Of a DNA stretch of 7,643 nt, positions 1 through 6,687 are shown piece after piece; position 1 is the first letter of the stretch; each line of letters opens with the position of its first letter. Under the pieces are notes generated by a model. The model was not told where the DNA came from and ran no database searches. It worked only from the letters and a program-made list of their open reading frames with translations. The DNA is from UCB3 sp964415605. GTDB lineage: Bacteria > Chloroflexota > Anaerolineae > Epilineales > Epilineaceae. Made by a program: the position numbers and the translations under genes. Location of the stretch: assembly GCA_964415605.1 (NCBI GenBank), contig CAYQBA010000207.1, positions 1-7,643 of the forward strand, written 5' to 3'.

Positions 1-2365
1 TGCCCTCGACCGTCGACAGGCCGGTGTTCACGCTCAACGTGGCGCCGCCGAAGTTGACGCTCACCACGGTGTTGTCGAAGGTGCCGCCGCCGCCGCCGAA
101 GGTCGGGGAGCCGTTGGGCACCGAAGGCCAGTCGCCGGTCGACAGGCTGTACACGCCACCGCTGAAGCGGTGCTGGTAGGCGCTGGGGCCGGAGACCACG
201 GCCATGCCCCACGAGTAGTACGTGCCGGAGTAGCACAGGCTACCGATGAGCGACGACAGGTCGGCCGCGCCGTTGAACTGGGTCAGGACCGCGCTGCCGT
301 AGCTCGTGTTGCAGACCGCGCCCGGCGCGGCGGGCACGTTCATCAGCGGGTAGGCGCCGTAGCTCTGCCCCGTCGCCACCACGCTGCCGTTGGACGCCAG
401 CGTAAGGTCGCCGAAGCCGTAGTCCGTGGTGTTGCTGCCGATGTAGGTCGACTCCACCAGCGGCCCCGCGCCGTTCGCGCCCAGGATGCTCACGATGTTG
501 TCGTACGAGCCCGCCGTCGAGCTCTGGAAGGGGTTGCCGGCGGTCGGGTAGTCGGTGCTCGCCGAGAGGCCGCCGAAGTACATCCGGCCGCTCGAATCGA
601 TCTCGAACGGATGCCAGCTGCTGGCATAGTAGGCCGACACCGGGTAGGTGAAGCTGGTGTAGATGTAGGGGTACAGACAGCCGTCGTAGCTCGTGCCGCC
701 GACGCGTGTCACGTAGGTCGACCAGCTGCTGCCGATGCCGTTGAGCGAGCTGTTCAGCTTCGAGAGCATGAAGTCCGTCGTGCCGCCCGTCGACAGTGGG
801 CCGATGGTCGTCGTCGCCAGGGGCCACGTGTAGGAGGTGCCGGACCACGTCCCGCCCATGATGTACACGCTGCCGGCGGCGTCGGTCCGGATGGCGGACA
901 CGGTGTCGTAGTAGCTGCCGCCCAGGAACGTCGCGTTGAGGGCCGTCGTCATCGTCGAGTCCAGCCGCGTCACCCAGCCCTCGTAGCAGCCCGAGCTGGC
1001 GTTGGTGTTCTGGATCCCGCTAAGGGCCGGGCCGAAGCCCGTCGTGGCGCAGGTGGTGCCGCCGACGTAGATCTCGCCCGAGCTCGGGTTGATCCAGACG
1101 GCGTTGCCGTAGGTGGTCGAGTTGCCCCCGAGCACCGGCACGCGGCTGTTCGAGATGGCGTTGAGGGCGTTGTTGATCCGCACCACGGCCACGCGCGGGG
1201 TCGTGATCGTCGACGCGTTCACCGGCACGTACTGCGGGCTCGCGCCGAAGCTGGCGGTCGTGGTGGTGGATCCGGCGAACAGCAGATCGCCGTTGGGTGC
1301 CCGCACGAGCTCGCCCGGCGTGTACTCGGTGCTGGTGGTCCCGATGAACGTGAAGGCCGTCATCGTGTCGTTGGCCAGGTTGAACTTGGTGATGAACCAG
1401 TCCTGGCCGCCCTGGAAGGAGCTCTGGTAGCCGCCGCCCGGCACGCCCGTCCACGTGCTGCTCAACGTCCAGCCGAGCATGTAGCGGCTGGTGGCGTCCT
1501 CCACCATGCCCGGGTTGTAGTACTCGCCGCTCGATCCGCCGATCTGGCGCGCGAAGACCAGCGTCGGGTCGATGTAGAGCACCTTGCGGGTGTCATACGT
1601 GTCGACCTTGATGGTCACGGTCGTGCCGTCGAGCAGGAACGCCACGCTGACGGGCTCGCCGTCGGCGGTGAGGGCCACCGGCGCCTTCTCGATGATCTCG
1701 CCGAGCGAGGTCGCGAGCACGAGATTGCCATCCGGATCGACGCGAATCCCGTCCTGACCCGTGTACTTGAGCTGGATCTGGCGGGTGTCCGCGCCCGGAG
1801 CAACCACGAAGACGGACTTGACCGCACCCTCGGCGTCGCCGTGGAACTGCAGGTCGATCCCGTCCCACAGCTCCTTGTAGGAGATCCGGGCGAAGGGATG
1901 GACGCCCGTGACATCGGCGTCGCCGACGAGCCAGTTGTACTCGACGTCGAGAACGCCGTCGCCGACGAGGTCCACCTCGGGGTTGGCGTCCACGAAGCTG
2001 AGCTCCACGTTGTGGTAGCGCTGCTGCGTCTCGGCCTGCGGGTCCGGGGGCGGCGGCGCCGCATCCGGATCCTTGCCCAGCGCCACGCCCTGTGACTCGA
2101 CCAGAGCGTACATGATGCGGCTGGGCGCGAACCAGACCTCGGAGCCGTTCCCGCCACTGCGGAAACGCGGCTCCTCTGGCCACTGGCCTTCGTTGGGCAG
2201 GAACACGCCGTCGGTGACATGCTTGAACAGGTCCGACAGGCTCGGCGTACCCGCCTGGGCTTGTGCGTTGGTCGGAGCCGATGCCCCGAACATGGCGAGG
2301 GCCAGCCCCGCCAAGACCACGCCACCGGTGACGATCCACCGGGCTCTCGCGTGAATGCTACTCAT
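1..2365 (-). CDS. Exported SBBP-repeat beta-propeller protein with DUF7948-type N-terminal domain (C-terminus beyond window)
   Basis: The minus-strand frame stays open for 788 codons from the ATG at 2365 to the window edge, so the C-terminus is missing. The start is firm: a GGGAGGA ribosome site lies 10 bases upstream and an in-frame TAG sits at 2393-2395 with no other start between. Residues 1-38 form a Sec signal peptide, with basic residues, a hydrophobic core at about 11-28 and an Ala-rich cleavage area around 30-38. Residues about 45-265 match the pattern I know from the heads of SBBP-repeat proteins: LPNEGQW (56-62), NVELSFVDANPE (118-129), YKELWDGIDLQFHG (163-176), PGADTRQIQLKYTG (190-203) and an ending KVLYIDPT (261-268). 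From about 269 on come propeller-like repeats such as SGEIYVGG, AGSVYIMGG, SGRMYFGG and NGSVVATG, often preceded by LGGSYYDT or VGGTSYDG. These repeats are rich in Ser, Thr, Tyr and Gly and contain five cysteines. The protein is probably secreted or surface-bound; the ligand is unknown. It is divergent from the VWA protein. Family assignment is from memory of the motifs. Confidence 0.9.
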   Translation of the reverse strand, partial: MSSIHARARWIVTGGVVLAGLALAMFGASAPTNAQAQAGTPSLSDLFKHVTDGVFLPNEGQWPEEPRFRSGGNGSEVWFAPSRIMYALVESQGVALGKDPDAAPPPPDPQAETQQRYHNVELSFVDANPEVDLVGDGVLDVEYNWLVGDADVTGVHPFARISYKELWDGIDLQFHGDAEGAVKSVFVVAPGADTRQIQLKYTGQDGIRVDPDGNLVLATSLGEIIEKAPVALTADGEPVSVAFLLDGTTVTIKVDTYDTRKVLYIDPTLVFARQIGGSSGEYYNPGMVEDATSRYMLGWTLSSTWTGVPGGGYQSSFQGGQDWFITKFNLANDTMTAFTFIGTTSTEYTPGELVRAPNGDLLFAGSTTTTASFGASPQYVPVNASTITTPRVAVVRINNALNAISNSRVPVLGGNSTTYGNAVWINPSSGEIYVGGTTCATTGFGPALSGIQNTNASSGCYEGWVTRLDSTMTTALNATFLGGSYYDTVSAIRTDAAGSVYIMGGTWSGTSYTWPLATTTIGPLSTGGTTDFMLSKLNSSLNGIGSSWSTYVTRVGGTSYDGCLYPYIYTSFTYPVSAYYASSWHPFEIDSSGRMYFGGLSASTDYPTAGNPFQSSTAGSYDNIVSILGANGAGPLVESTYIGSNTTDYGFGDLTLASNGSVVATGQSYGAYPLMNVPAAPGAVCNTSYGSAVLTQFNGAADLSSLIGSLCYSGTYYSWGMAVVSGPSAYQHRFSGGVYSLSTGDWPSVPNGSPTFGGGGGTFDNTVVSVNFGGATLSVNTGLSTVEG

Positions 2366-2375
2366 TGCTGTCGCA

Positions 2376-2383
2376 TCCTCCCT
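2376..2383 (-). promoter_or_regulatory. Ribosome binding site of the SBBP-repeat gene
   Basis: The minus strand reads AGGGAGGA here, close to the ideal Shine-Dalgarno sequence, with 10 bases between it and the ATG at 2363-2365. It fixes the start of the leftward gene. I found no convincing -35/-10 pair further upstream on this strand. Confidence 0.75.
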
Positions 2384-2772
2384 TTGGTTTGGCTAGCCCT
2401 CCCCCCAAGCCGGAGCGTTGACCGCGCAAGGGGCGGCCTCGCGCGGATACCGGGCATGGCGGAGCGCATACTGGGCAGAGTCGAAATCTGCCTGATTAAC
2501 GCGGGATGAGATCAAAAGATACTGGCACGGCCCGTCCGGCCGCCGTCCACTCGCCCTGATACGGCACCCTTGGAACCGCCCGCAGGTGCCGGGGAGGCGG
2601 CGCGCCAGCGCTCCGACAGACTGGCCACGCCGCCATTCGAACCCAATGCGGCCCCGGGCAGGGCGGGCGGGCGGCCGATTTACATTTCCACAACATCCGA
2701 TTCACAGCCTGTTGGCCGCCTGGCGGCAGCCCCCCGGCCACGCTCGCGGCACCCCGCTCGCTGCCCGCCCCA

Positions 2773-2807
2773 TCACCGCGTGGCACTGCTTCACCGCGTG
2801 GCACTGC
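2773..2807. repeat. Tandem direct repeat, 2 x 17 bp at 18-bp period
   Basis: TCACCGCGTGGCACTGC occurs at 2773-2789 and again, without mismatch, at 2791-2807, separated by one T. The period of 18 bp would put both copies on nearly the same DNA face. The second copy ends 13 bp before the candidate -35 of the rightward gene, a position suited to an activator or repressor site. A recent local duplication is the simple alternative. Confidence 0.8.
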
Positions 2808-2820
2808 CATCATTCGTGCT

Positions 2821-2848
2821 TTGGCCGGCGTTAAAGGTATTGTATCGT
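2821..2848 (+). promoter_or_regulatory. Weak sigma-70-type promoter candidate for the VWA gene
   Basis: TTGGCC (2821-2826) and TATCGT (2843-2848) each match four of six bases of the housekeeping -35 and -10 consensus, with a 16-base spacer. The spacer is AT-richer than its surroundings. Transcription would start near 2855, giving a leader of about 37 bases. The -10 overlaps the inverted repeat at 2844-2859. Matches of this quality can occur by chance. Confidence 0.3.
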
Positions 2849-2859
2849 CGCACGACGAT
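2844..2859. promoter_or_regulatory. Perfect inverted repeat, candidate operator
   Basis: ATCGTCG (2844-2850) and CGACGAT (2853-2859) are exact reverse complements around CA. A further TCGTC half-site at 2861-2865 forms a second, overlapping inverted repeat with GACGA (2854-2858). The site overlaps the candidate -10 and lies about 32 bp before the chosen start codon, a classic position for a repressor. In RNA it could instead form a 6-bp hairpin with a GCAC loop in the leader. Confidence 0.5.
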
Positions 2860-2878
2860 CTCGTCTTCACCGCCCCCT

Positions 2879-2882
2879 GGAG
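2879..2882 (+). promoter_or_regulatory. Ribosome binding site that decides the VWA gene start
   Basis: GGAG directly abuts the first in-frame ATG at 2883, which leaves no spacer. It lies 9 bases before the second in-frame ATG at 2892, which is ideal. This favours 2892 as the true start. Confidence 0.6.
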
Positions 2883-2891
2883 ATGAACCGA

Positions 2892-5800
2892 ATGGGATCT
2901 CGATCCCGGTCGGCCGCCGCCCGGTCGACCTTGCGCCGCCATGCCCCGCGCCTCGCGGCCCTCGCCGCGCTGGCGGGCCTGGCCCTCACCGTCACTCCCC
3001 CGCTCACGCCGCCGGCGCACGCCCAGGCATCGTCCCCCCTCGAGTACACCCTTGTCGATCAGTGGCCCTCGCCGGACTGGCCGCTCGACGCGCTCGGCCA
3101 GCCGGCCGGGCTGGCCGCCTCCGCCGACGGCCGGGTCTTCCTGGCCGACCGCGTGGTCAACCGGGTCACCGTCATGGCGCCGGACGGCACCTGGTCGGGC
3201 GAGTTCGGCAACCGCGGCACCGGGCCCGAGCTCCTCGGTGACCCGAGCCGGATCGAGATCGACGACGCCAACGACCGGCTGTACGTCGCCGACGTCGACA
3301 GCTACCGCGTCGTCGTGTACGACCGCGCGGGCCGCTTCGTCGACGCCTGGCCCGGCATCTACGCCGCCGGTCTCTCGCTCGGCCCCAACGGCCTCCTGTG
3401 GGTGGCCGACGTGTTCACCGACCGCGTGCGCGCGTTCGACCCTGGCGGCCACGAGGTCGTCGCGTTCGGCCAGCGCGGCAGCGCCCCCAGCACGTTCCGC
3501 CAGCTCGCCGACGTGTCGGTCGCGCCCGGCGGCGACATCTACGTCGGCGACCGGCGCGGCTCGCGCATCCAGGTGTTCCGGCCCGACGGCGCCCTCCTGG
3601 CGCCGCCCGGCACGGCCGACTTCACGGCGCGCGCCGAGCAGGCGCCGGCGCCGCGGCTGGTCAAGACCTACGACCTCAACGACGCCCGCTACCGCCAGAC
3701 CACCGGCGGCGGGGGGCCGGGCGGCGGCCGGCCGCCCGGCGGCGGCCCGGGCGGTGGGGGGCCGGGCGGAGGCGGGTGGATGCGCCGCTGCTCCGGCGCC
3801 GACATCGACGTCATCGACGACGACAGCTTCCTGGCGTTCCCGTGCCTGATCACCGACAGCGCCGTCGAGTTCCTGCGCGGCCCGCAGGCGTCGCTCAACG
3901 TGTTCGGGTTCTTCCGCCCGTACGTCAACGCGCGCGCCGGGCTGTTCTACTCGATGTCGACCTACGACGACAACCGCGACGACCCCCGCAACCCCACCTT
4001 CCCGGCCATCGTGCGCTACGTCGACAAGACCTTCTCGACGACGTCCGGCGTGTGGACGCTGGCCCCGTTCGACAACACGCAGCTGCGCAGCCCGACGCGC
4101 GTGGACGTCCACCCCAACGGCACGCTCTACGTCACCGACTTCCGCCAGGTGCAGCGCTACTCCCAGGAGGGCGTGCGCCAGAACCCGCTGCCGTCCCGCA
4201 CGTTCCCGACCGAGCCGATCTCGATCACGCTGCGCCTGCTCACCGGCGACGGCACGCCCGACGGCGTGGTGGGCTACGGCACGTGCCTCAACGCCGGCTC
4301 GCCGCAGCCCAACCCGATGCCGTGCCTCGGCCAGTTCGAGAAGCGGACGCGCGACCACCGCGGCACGCCCCTCGACTACCTCGAGCCGCTGTGGACGACG
4401 ACGGTGTCGCCGGAAGCTGCGATCACCGAGCTGCACTACGATCCCGTCAACGACCTGATCCTCGTGCTCAACAACGCCGACCAGGAGATCCTGGCCTACA
4501 AGCGCCTGGCGCGCGGCCGCAAGGACACCTGGCCGCTGGGCGGCTCCGATCGCACGGCGATCTTCGCCGACGTCGGGTCGGGCCCCGACGGCCGCATCTA
4601 CGTGCTCGACGTGCTGCGCGACCAGATCCAGGTCCGCGACGCCCGCGGCGACCTCACCCGGACGCTGCCGTCGCCCAGCGACGCATGGCGCGTGGCCGGC
4701 GGCCCGGGCGGCACCGTGCTGGTGCTGACGGCCTTCGGCGAGGTGGCCGTGCTCGACCAGGCCGGCGCCGAGGTCGCGCGCTTCAGCGCCAGGGCCAACG
4801 AGAACGCGCAGGCGCGCAGCTTGAGCGACCTCAGCGTGTCGGCCGACGGCCGGGTGTTCGTGGCCGACGCGCGGGCAAGCCTGATGATGATCTTCGCGCC
4901 CACCGGCCGCCCGGCCTCCGAGGTGCTCGCCGGCCAGACGTGCCTGGTGCGCGGCGACAAGACGGCGACCCCCGCCCGTGTCGCGCTTGCCGACGAGATC
5001 GACATGACGCTGACGCTGCGGGGGACGTGCGGCGCCATCGAGCAGGCGTCCAACATCCTGCTCCTCGTCAACACCAAGAGCTCGGCGGCGCTCGACGCCG
5101 CCCGGCAGGTGGTGGCGCTGGCCGACTTCAAGCGCAACCAGGTCGGCCTCATGGGCTACTACGTCAACACGCTCTTCAAGGTGCGCTGGACGCACGACCC
5201 CACGCGCGTGGTCAGCGGCCTCGAGACCGTCAACGCCGGCGGCGGCGCCGAGTCCAACGAGGCCAATGCGCTGAAGGAGGCCGCCCGCGAGCTGGCCCTC
5301 GAGCCCGGCCGGGGCGTCGTGGTCCTGATCGGCGCGCAGTACTGCGTCAAGACCGACCAGAACAGCTGCGCCGAGCAGACCGACGCCGAGCCGGCCGCGG
5401 CCGAGCTGCGGGCGGCCGGGGCCCGCGTGGTGGTGGTCAACGGCAGCGGCGACAGCGCGATCCTGGCGTCCAACGATCTCGACGTCGTCAGCTTGTTCGG
5501 CGGCAGCCTCGGCAGCGCGGTGCCGGTGTACCAGCGGGTCGCCTCGTTCCTGCGGCCGGCCAGCCTGCTCAAGTCGGCCACGGTGGCCGACGTCATCCCG
5601 CCGCAGTTCGACGTCGTCCCCGGCAGCCTCCGGCCGGCCGGCACGTGGGATCCCGCCACGCGGACGCTGGCGTGGGCGGTGGCGGACGGGCCCTACACCG
5701 GCACCCTGCTGCGCTACCGGCTGAAGCCGAACGCGGCCGGGCGCTGGGCGACCAACGTCGAGGCCACCGCCGACTTCGTCGACGGCTGGGACGGCGCCGG

Positions 5801-6572
5801 GCGTGTGACGTTCCCGGTGCCCGAGGTCGAGGTCGTGGCACCGCCCACCGAGACGCCCGTGCCGACGCCGGTCCCGACCGACACCCCCGTGCCGACGGCC
5901 ACGCCCGCCGCGACCGACACGCCGGTGCCGACCGAAACCCCGGTGCCGACCGCCACGCCCGTGCCGGCCCCGGCCTACCTGCCAATCGCGTTCCTCGACC
6001 GGTGCGTCGAGCGGACGGCGCCGTACGACATCGCGCTGGTGTTCGACGTCAGCAGCAGCATGGGCGCCGCCACTCGTGCGGGCGGCCCGGCCAAGCTGGC
6101 CGCGGCCAAGGCCGCCGCGGACGGGTTCGTCGACGCCCTCCAGCCGCTGGACCGCGTGGCCGTGATCGCGTTCGACGAGGCCGCGGCCGTCGCGCTGCCG
6201 CTGTCGGGCGACCGCGCCGCCGCCCGGAGCGCCATCGCCGGCCTGGCGACCGGGTCCGGCTCGCGCATCGACCGCGGGCTAGCAGCCGGCAGCGCGGCGC
6301 TGGCGGCCCGGCGGCCCGACGCCGCCGCGGCGATGGTCCTCCTGACCGACGGCCGCGCCACCGGTCCGGAGGTCGGCGCCGCGGCGCGGGCCGCCGACGC
6401 GGCCCGCCAGGCCGGCACGGTGGTGTACGCCGTGGGGCTCGGCGACGACGTCGATCGCGCGCTGCTGGCGCGGGTGGCCGGCGACCCCGGGCGCTACTTC
6501 GAGGCGCCGCAGGCCGGCGACCTCGCGCGCGTCTACGCCGGGCTGCCGGTCGTCCGGTCGGCCTGTCCATGA
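2892..6572 (+). CDS. Exported NHL-propeller protein with two VWA domains, DUF11-like domain and Thr-Pro linker
   Basis: This encodes 1226 residues from the ATG at 2892; starting at 2883 would add three residues but leave no room for the ribosome site. Residues 1-44 are a signal peptide with an Arg-rich head, an Ala/Leu core at 20-34 and an AHA-QA cleavage motif. Residues about 50-250 hold NHL-type blades (DGRVFLADRVVNRVTVMAPDG, NDRLYVADVDSYRVVVYDRAG, GGDIYVGDRRGSRIQVFRPDG shortened here to their cores RVFLAD, RLYVAD and DIYVGD). A Gly-rich tract follows at 272-295, then further blades to about 680. Residues about 718-887 look like a VWA fold whose metal-site motif is NTKSS (727-731) rather than DxSxS. 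Residues about 890-982 resemble a DUF11-type beta domain. A Thr-Pro linker covers 984-1027, then YLPIAF (1029-1034) and Cys1038. The last domain (1045-1220) is a VWA with DVSSS (1052-1056) and TDG (1152-1154). It is probably an extracellular binding or adhesion protein. The ligand is unknown and no enzyme motif was seen. Confidence 0.92.
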   Translation: MGSRSRSAAARSTLRRHAPRLAALAALAGLALTVTPPLTPPAHAQASSPLEYTLVDQWPSPDWPLDALGQPAGLAASADGRVFLADRVVNRVTVMAPDGTWSGEFGNRGTGPELLGDPSRIEIDDANDRLYVADVDSYRVVVYDRAGRFVDAWPGIYAAGLSLGPNGLLWVADVFTDRVRAFDPGGHEVVAFGQRGSAPSTFRQLADVSVAPGGDIYVGDRRGSRIQVFRPDGALLAPPGTADFTARAEQAPAPRLVKTYDLNDARYRQTTGGGGPGGGRPPGGGPGGGGPGGGGWMRRCSGADIDVIDDDSFLAFPCLITDSAVEFLRGPQASLNVFGFFRPYVNARAGLFYSMSTYDDNRDDPRNPTFPAIVRYVDKTFSTTSGVWTLAPFDNTQLRSPTRVDVHPNGTLYVTDFRQVQRYSQEGVRQNPLPSRTFPTEPISITLRLLTGDGTPDGVVGYGTCLNAGSPQPNPMPCLGQFEKRTRDHRGTPLDYLEPLWTTTVSPEAAITELHYDPVNDLILVLNNADQEILAYKRLARGRKDTWPLGGSDRTAIFADVGSGPDGRIYVLDVLRDQIQVRDARGDLTRTLPSPSDAWRVAGGPGGTVLVLTAFGEVAVLDQAGAEVARFSARANENAQARSLSDLSVSADGRVFVADARASLMMIFAPTGRPASEVLAGQTCLVRGDKTATPARVALADEIDMTLTLRGTCGAIEQASNILLLVNTKSSAALDAARQVVALADFKRNQVGLMGYYVNTLFKVRWTHDPTRVVSGLETVNAGGGAESNEANALKEAARELALEPGRGVVVLIGAQYCVKTDQNSCAEQTDAEPAAAELRAAGARVVVVNGSGDSAILASNDLDVVSLFGGSLGSAVPVYQRVASFLRPASLLKSATVADVIPPQFDVVPGSLRPAGTWDPATRTLAWAVADGPYTGTLLRYRLKPNAAGRWATNVEATADFVDGWDGAGRVTFPVPEVEVVAPPTETPVPTPVPTDTPVPTATPAATDTPVPTETPVPTATPVPAPAYLPIAFLDRCVERTAPYDIALVFDVSSSMGAATRAGGPAKLAAAKAAADGFVDALQPLDRVAVIAFDEAAAVALPLSGDRAAARSAIAGLATGSGSRIDRGLAAGSAALAARRPDAAAAMVLLTDGRATGPEVGAAARAADAARQAGTVVYAVGLGDDVDRALLARVAGDPGRYFEAPQAGDLARVYAGLPVVRSACP
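3705..3776 (+). repeat. Gly-rich low-complexity tract inside the propeller region
   Basis: Residues 272-295 of the VWA protein are almost only Gly, with five Pro and one Arg. They are encoded by a stretch made nearly entirely of G and C that joins two halves of the propeller region. The reading frame is kept through it and normal NHL-like sequence resumes after about residue 370. It is probably a flexible linker or loop. Such DNA is prone to slippage and to assembly error. Confidence 0.85.
5841..5972 (+). repeat. Thr-Pro repeat linker coding region
   Basis: Residues 984-1027 repeat the pattern T-[E/D/A]-T-P-V-P, giving an imperfect 18-base period in the DNA. The tract joins the DUF11-like domain to the last VWA domain, and in the protein it would be an extended, possibly glycosylated stalk. 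Similar Thr-Pro linkers are common in exported proteins of Chloroflexota. Confidence 0.85.
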
Positions 6573-6577
6573 GATCG

Positions 6578-6600
6578 GGCCCGGCGGCGGGCGCCGGGCC
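6578..6600 (+). terminator. GC hairpin just after the VWA gene stop
   Basis: GGCCCGGCG (6578-6586) and CGCCGGGCC (6592-6600) form a perfect 9-bp stem with a five-base loop, starting five bases after the stop codon. No T-run follows, so it is not a standard intrinsic terminator. It may stabilise the mRNA 3' end or act with the next hairpin as a T-less terminator. Confidence 0.45.
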
Positions 6601-6614
6601 GCATCCCCGCGCCA

Positions 6615-6652
6615 GGGGCGCACGGCCGGTGTATCATTCGGCCATGCGCCCC
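6615..6652. promoter_or_regulatory. Long inverted repeat with AT-rich centre
   Basis: GGGGCGCACGGCCG (6615-6628) and CGGCCATGCGCCCC (6639-6652) pair at 13 of 14 positions, with one C/A mismatch, around a 10-base centre GTGTATCATT. It lies between the VWA gene and the sigma gene. It could be a second hairpin of a bidirectional terminator. It could also be an operator whose centre (TATCAT, 6632-6637) resembles a -10 box, but I see no matching -35. Confidence 0.55.
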
Positions 6653-6658
6653 GCCGCT

Positions 6659-6687
6659 TGCCGGTCGAGGTGAATCGATGCCGGTCG
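6659..6687 (+). repeat. 9-bp direct repeat at 20-bp spacing
   Basis: TGCCGGTCG occurs at 6659-6667 and at 6679-6687. The spacing is about two helical turns. The copies flank the GAGGTG ribosome-site-like sequence and the second contains the last two bases of the ATG at 6678. This could be a regulator site for the sigma operon or chance in GC-rich DNA. Confidence 0.35.
6667..6672 (+). promoter_or_regulatory. Strong Shine-Dalgarno-like site before a small ORF
   Basis: GAGGTG stands five bases before the ATG at 6678-6680. It is the best ribosome-site match in the gap before the sigma gene, better than anything next to the sigma start itself. Confidence 0.45.

Larger units (their letters stand above)
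2366..2891. other. Divergent intergenic control region
   Basis: This stretch of about 520 bases separates two divergently read surface-protein genes. It must hold the promoters of both unless one is read from elsewhere. The half near the leftward gene shows its ribosome site and a somewhat AT-richer patch at about 2481-2520, but no clear promoter. The middle (2521-2760) is GC-rich, with an AT-richer island at 2677-2708 and a short odd palindrome, GCCGCC-T-GGCGGC, at 2715-2727. The right part holds a direct repeat (2773-2807), a weak promoter candidate (2821-2848) and an inverted repeat (2844-2859). The short ORFs crossing the region have Arg/Pro/His-rich shadow composition and no homologue that I recognise, so I call no gene here. 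Confidence 0.7.

Noticed and set aside
170..2095. Plus-strand frame of 641 codons opposite the SBBP-repeat gene
   Set aside because: Its product is an Arg/Val/Ala/His-rich string without recognisable motifs, while the opposite strand gives a clear signal peptide, family motifs and a good ribosome site. It is a high-GC antisense shadow.
2679..2706. TTTACA (2679-2684) as a -35 box
   Set aside because: It matches five of six consensus bases, but no acceptable -10 lies 16-18 bases downstream.
2781..2817. Sigma-54-like promoter, because TGGCAC occurs twice
   Set aside because: No TTGC-type -12 element stands at the needed distance from either TGGCAC; the hits are simply part of the direct repeat.
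2586..2834. Possible 82-residue gene in the divergent region
   Set aside because: It is rich in Arg, Pro and His, its ITAWHC/FTAWHC repeat is only the translated 18-bp DNA repeat, and there is no good ribosome site or known family.
2496..5195. Minus-strand frame of 899 codons covering the intergenic region and much of the VWA gene
   Set aside because: It has the composition of an antisense shadow and no domain pattern. The plus strand carries a coherent signal peptide and NHL/VWA motifs.
5841..5972. Repeat array that could suggest a CRISPR or a mobile element
   Set aside because: The 18-base periodicity is imperfect, in frame, and explained by the Thr-Pro linker codons; there are no spacers and no terminal repeats.
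3398..6673. Plus-strand frame of 1091 codons inside the VWA gene
   Set aside because: It is an Arg-rich out-of-frame shadow made open by the GC bias. Only its last nine codons are mentioned, as part of the leader-ORF idea.
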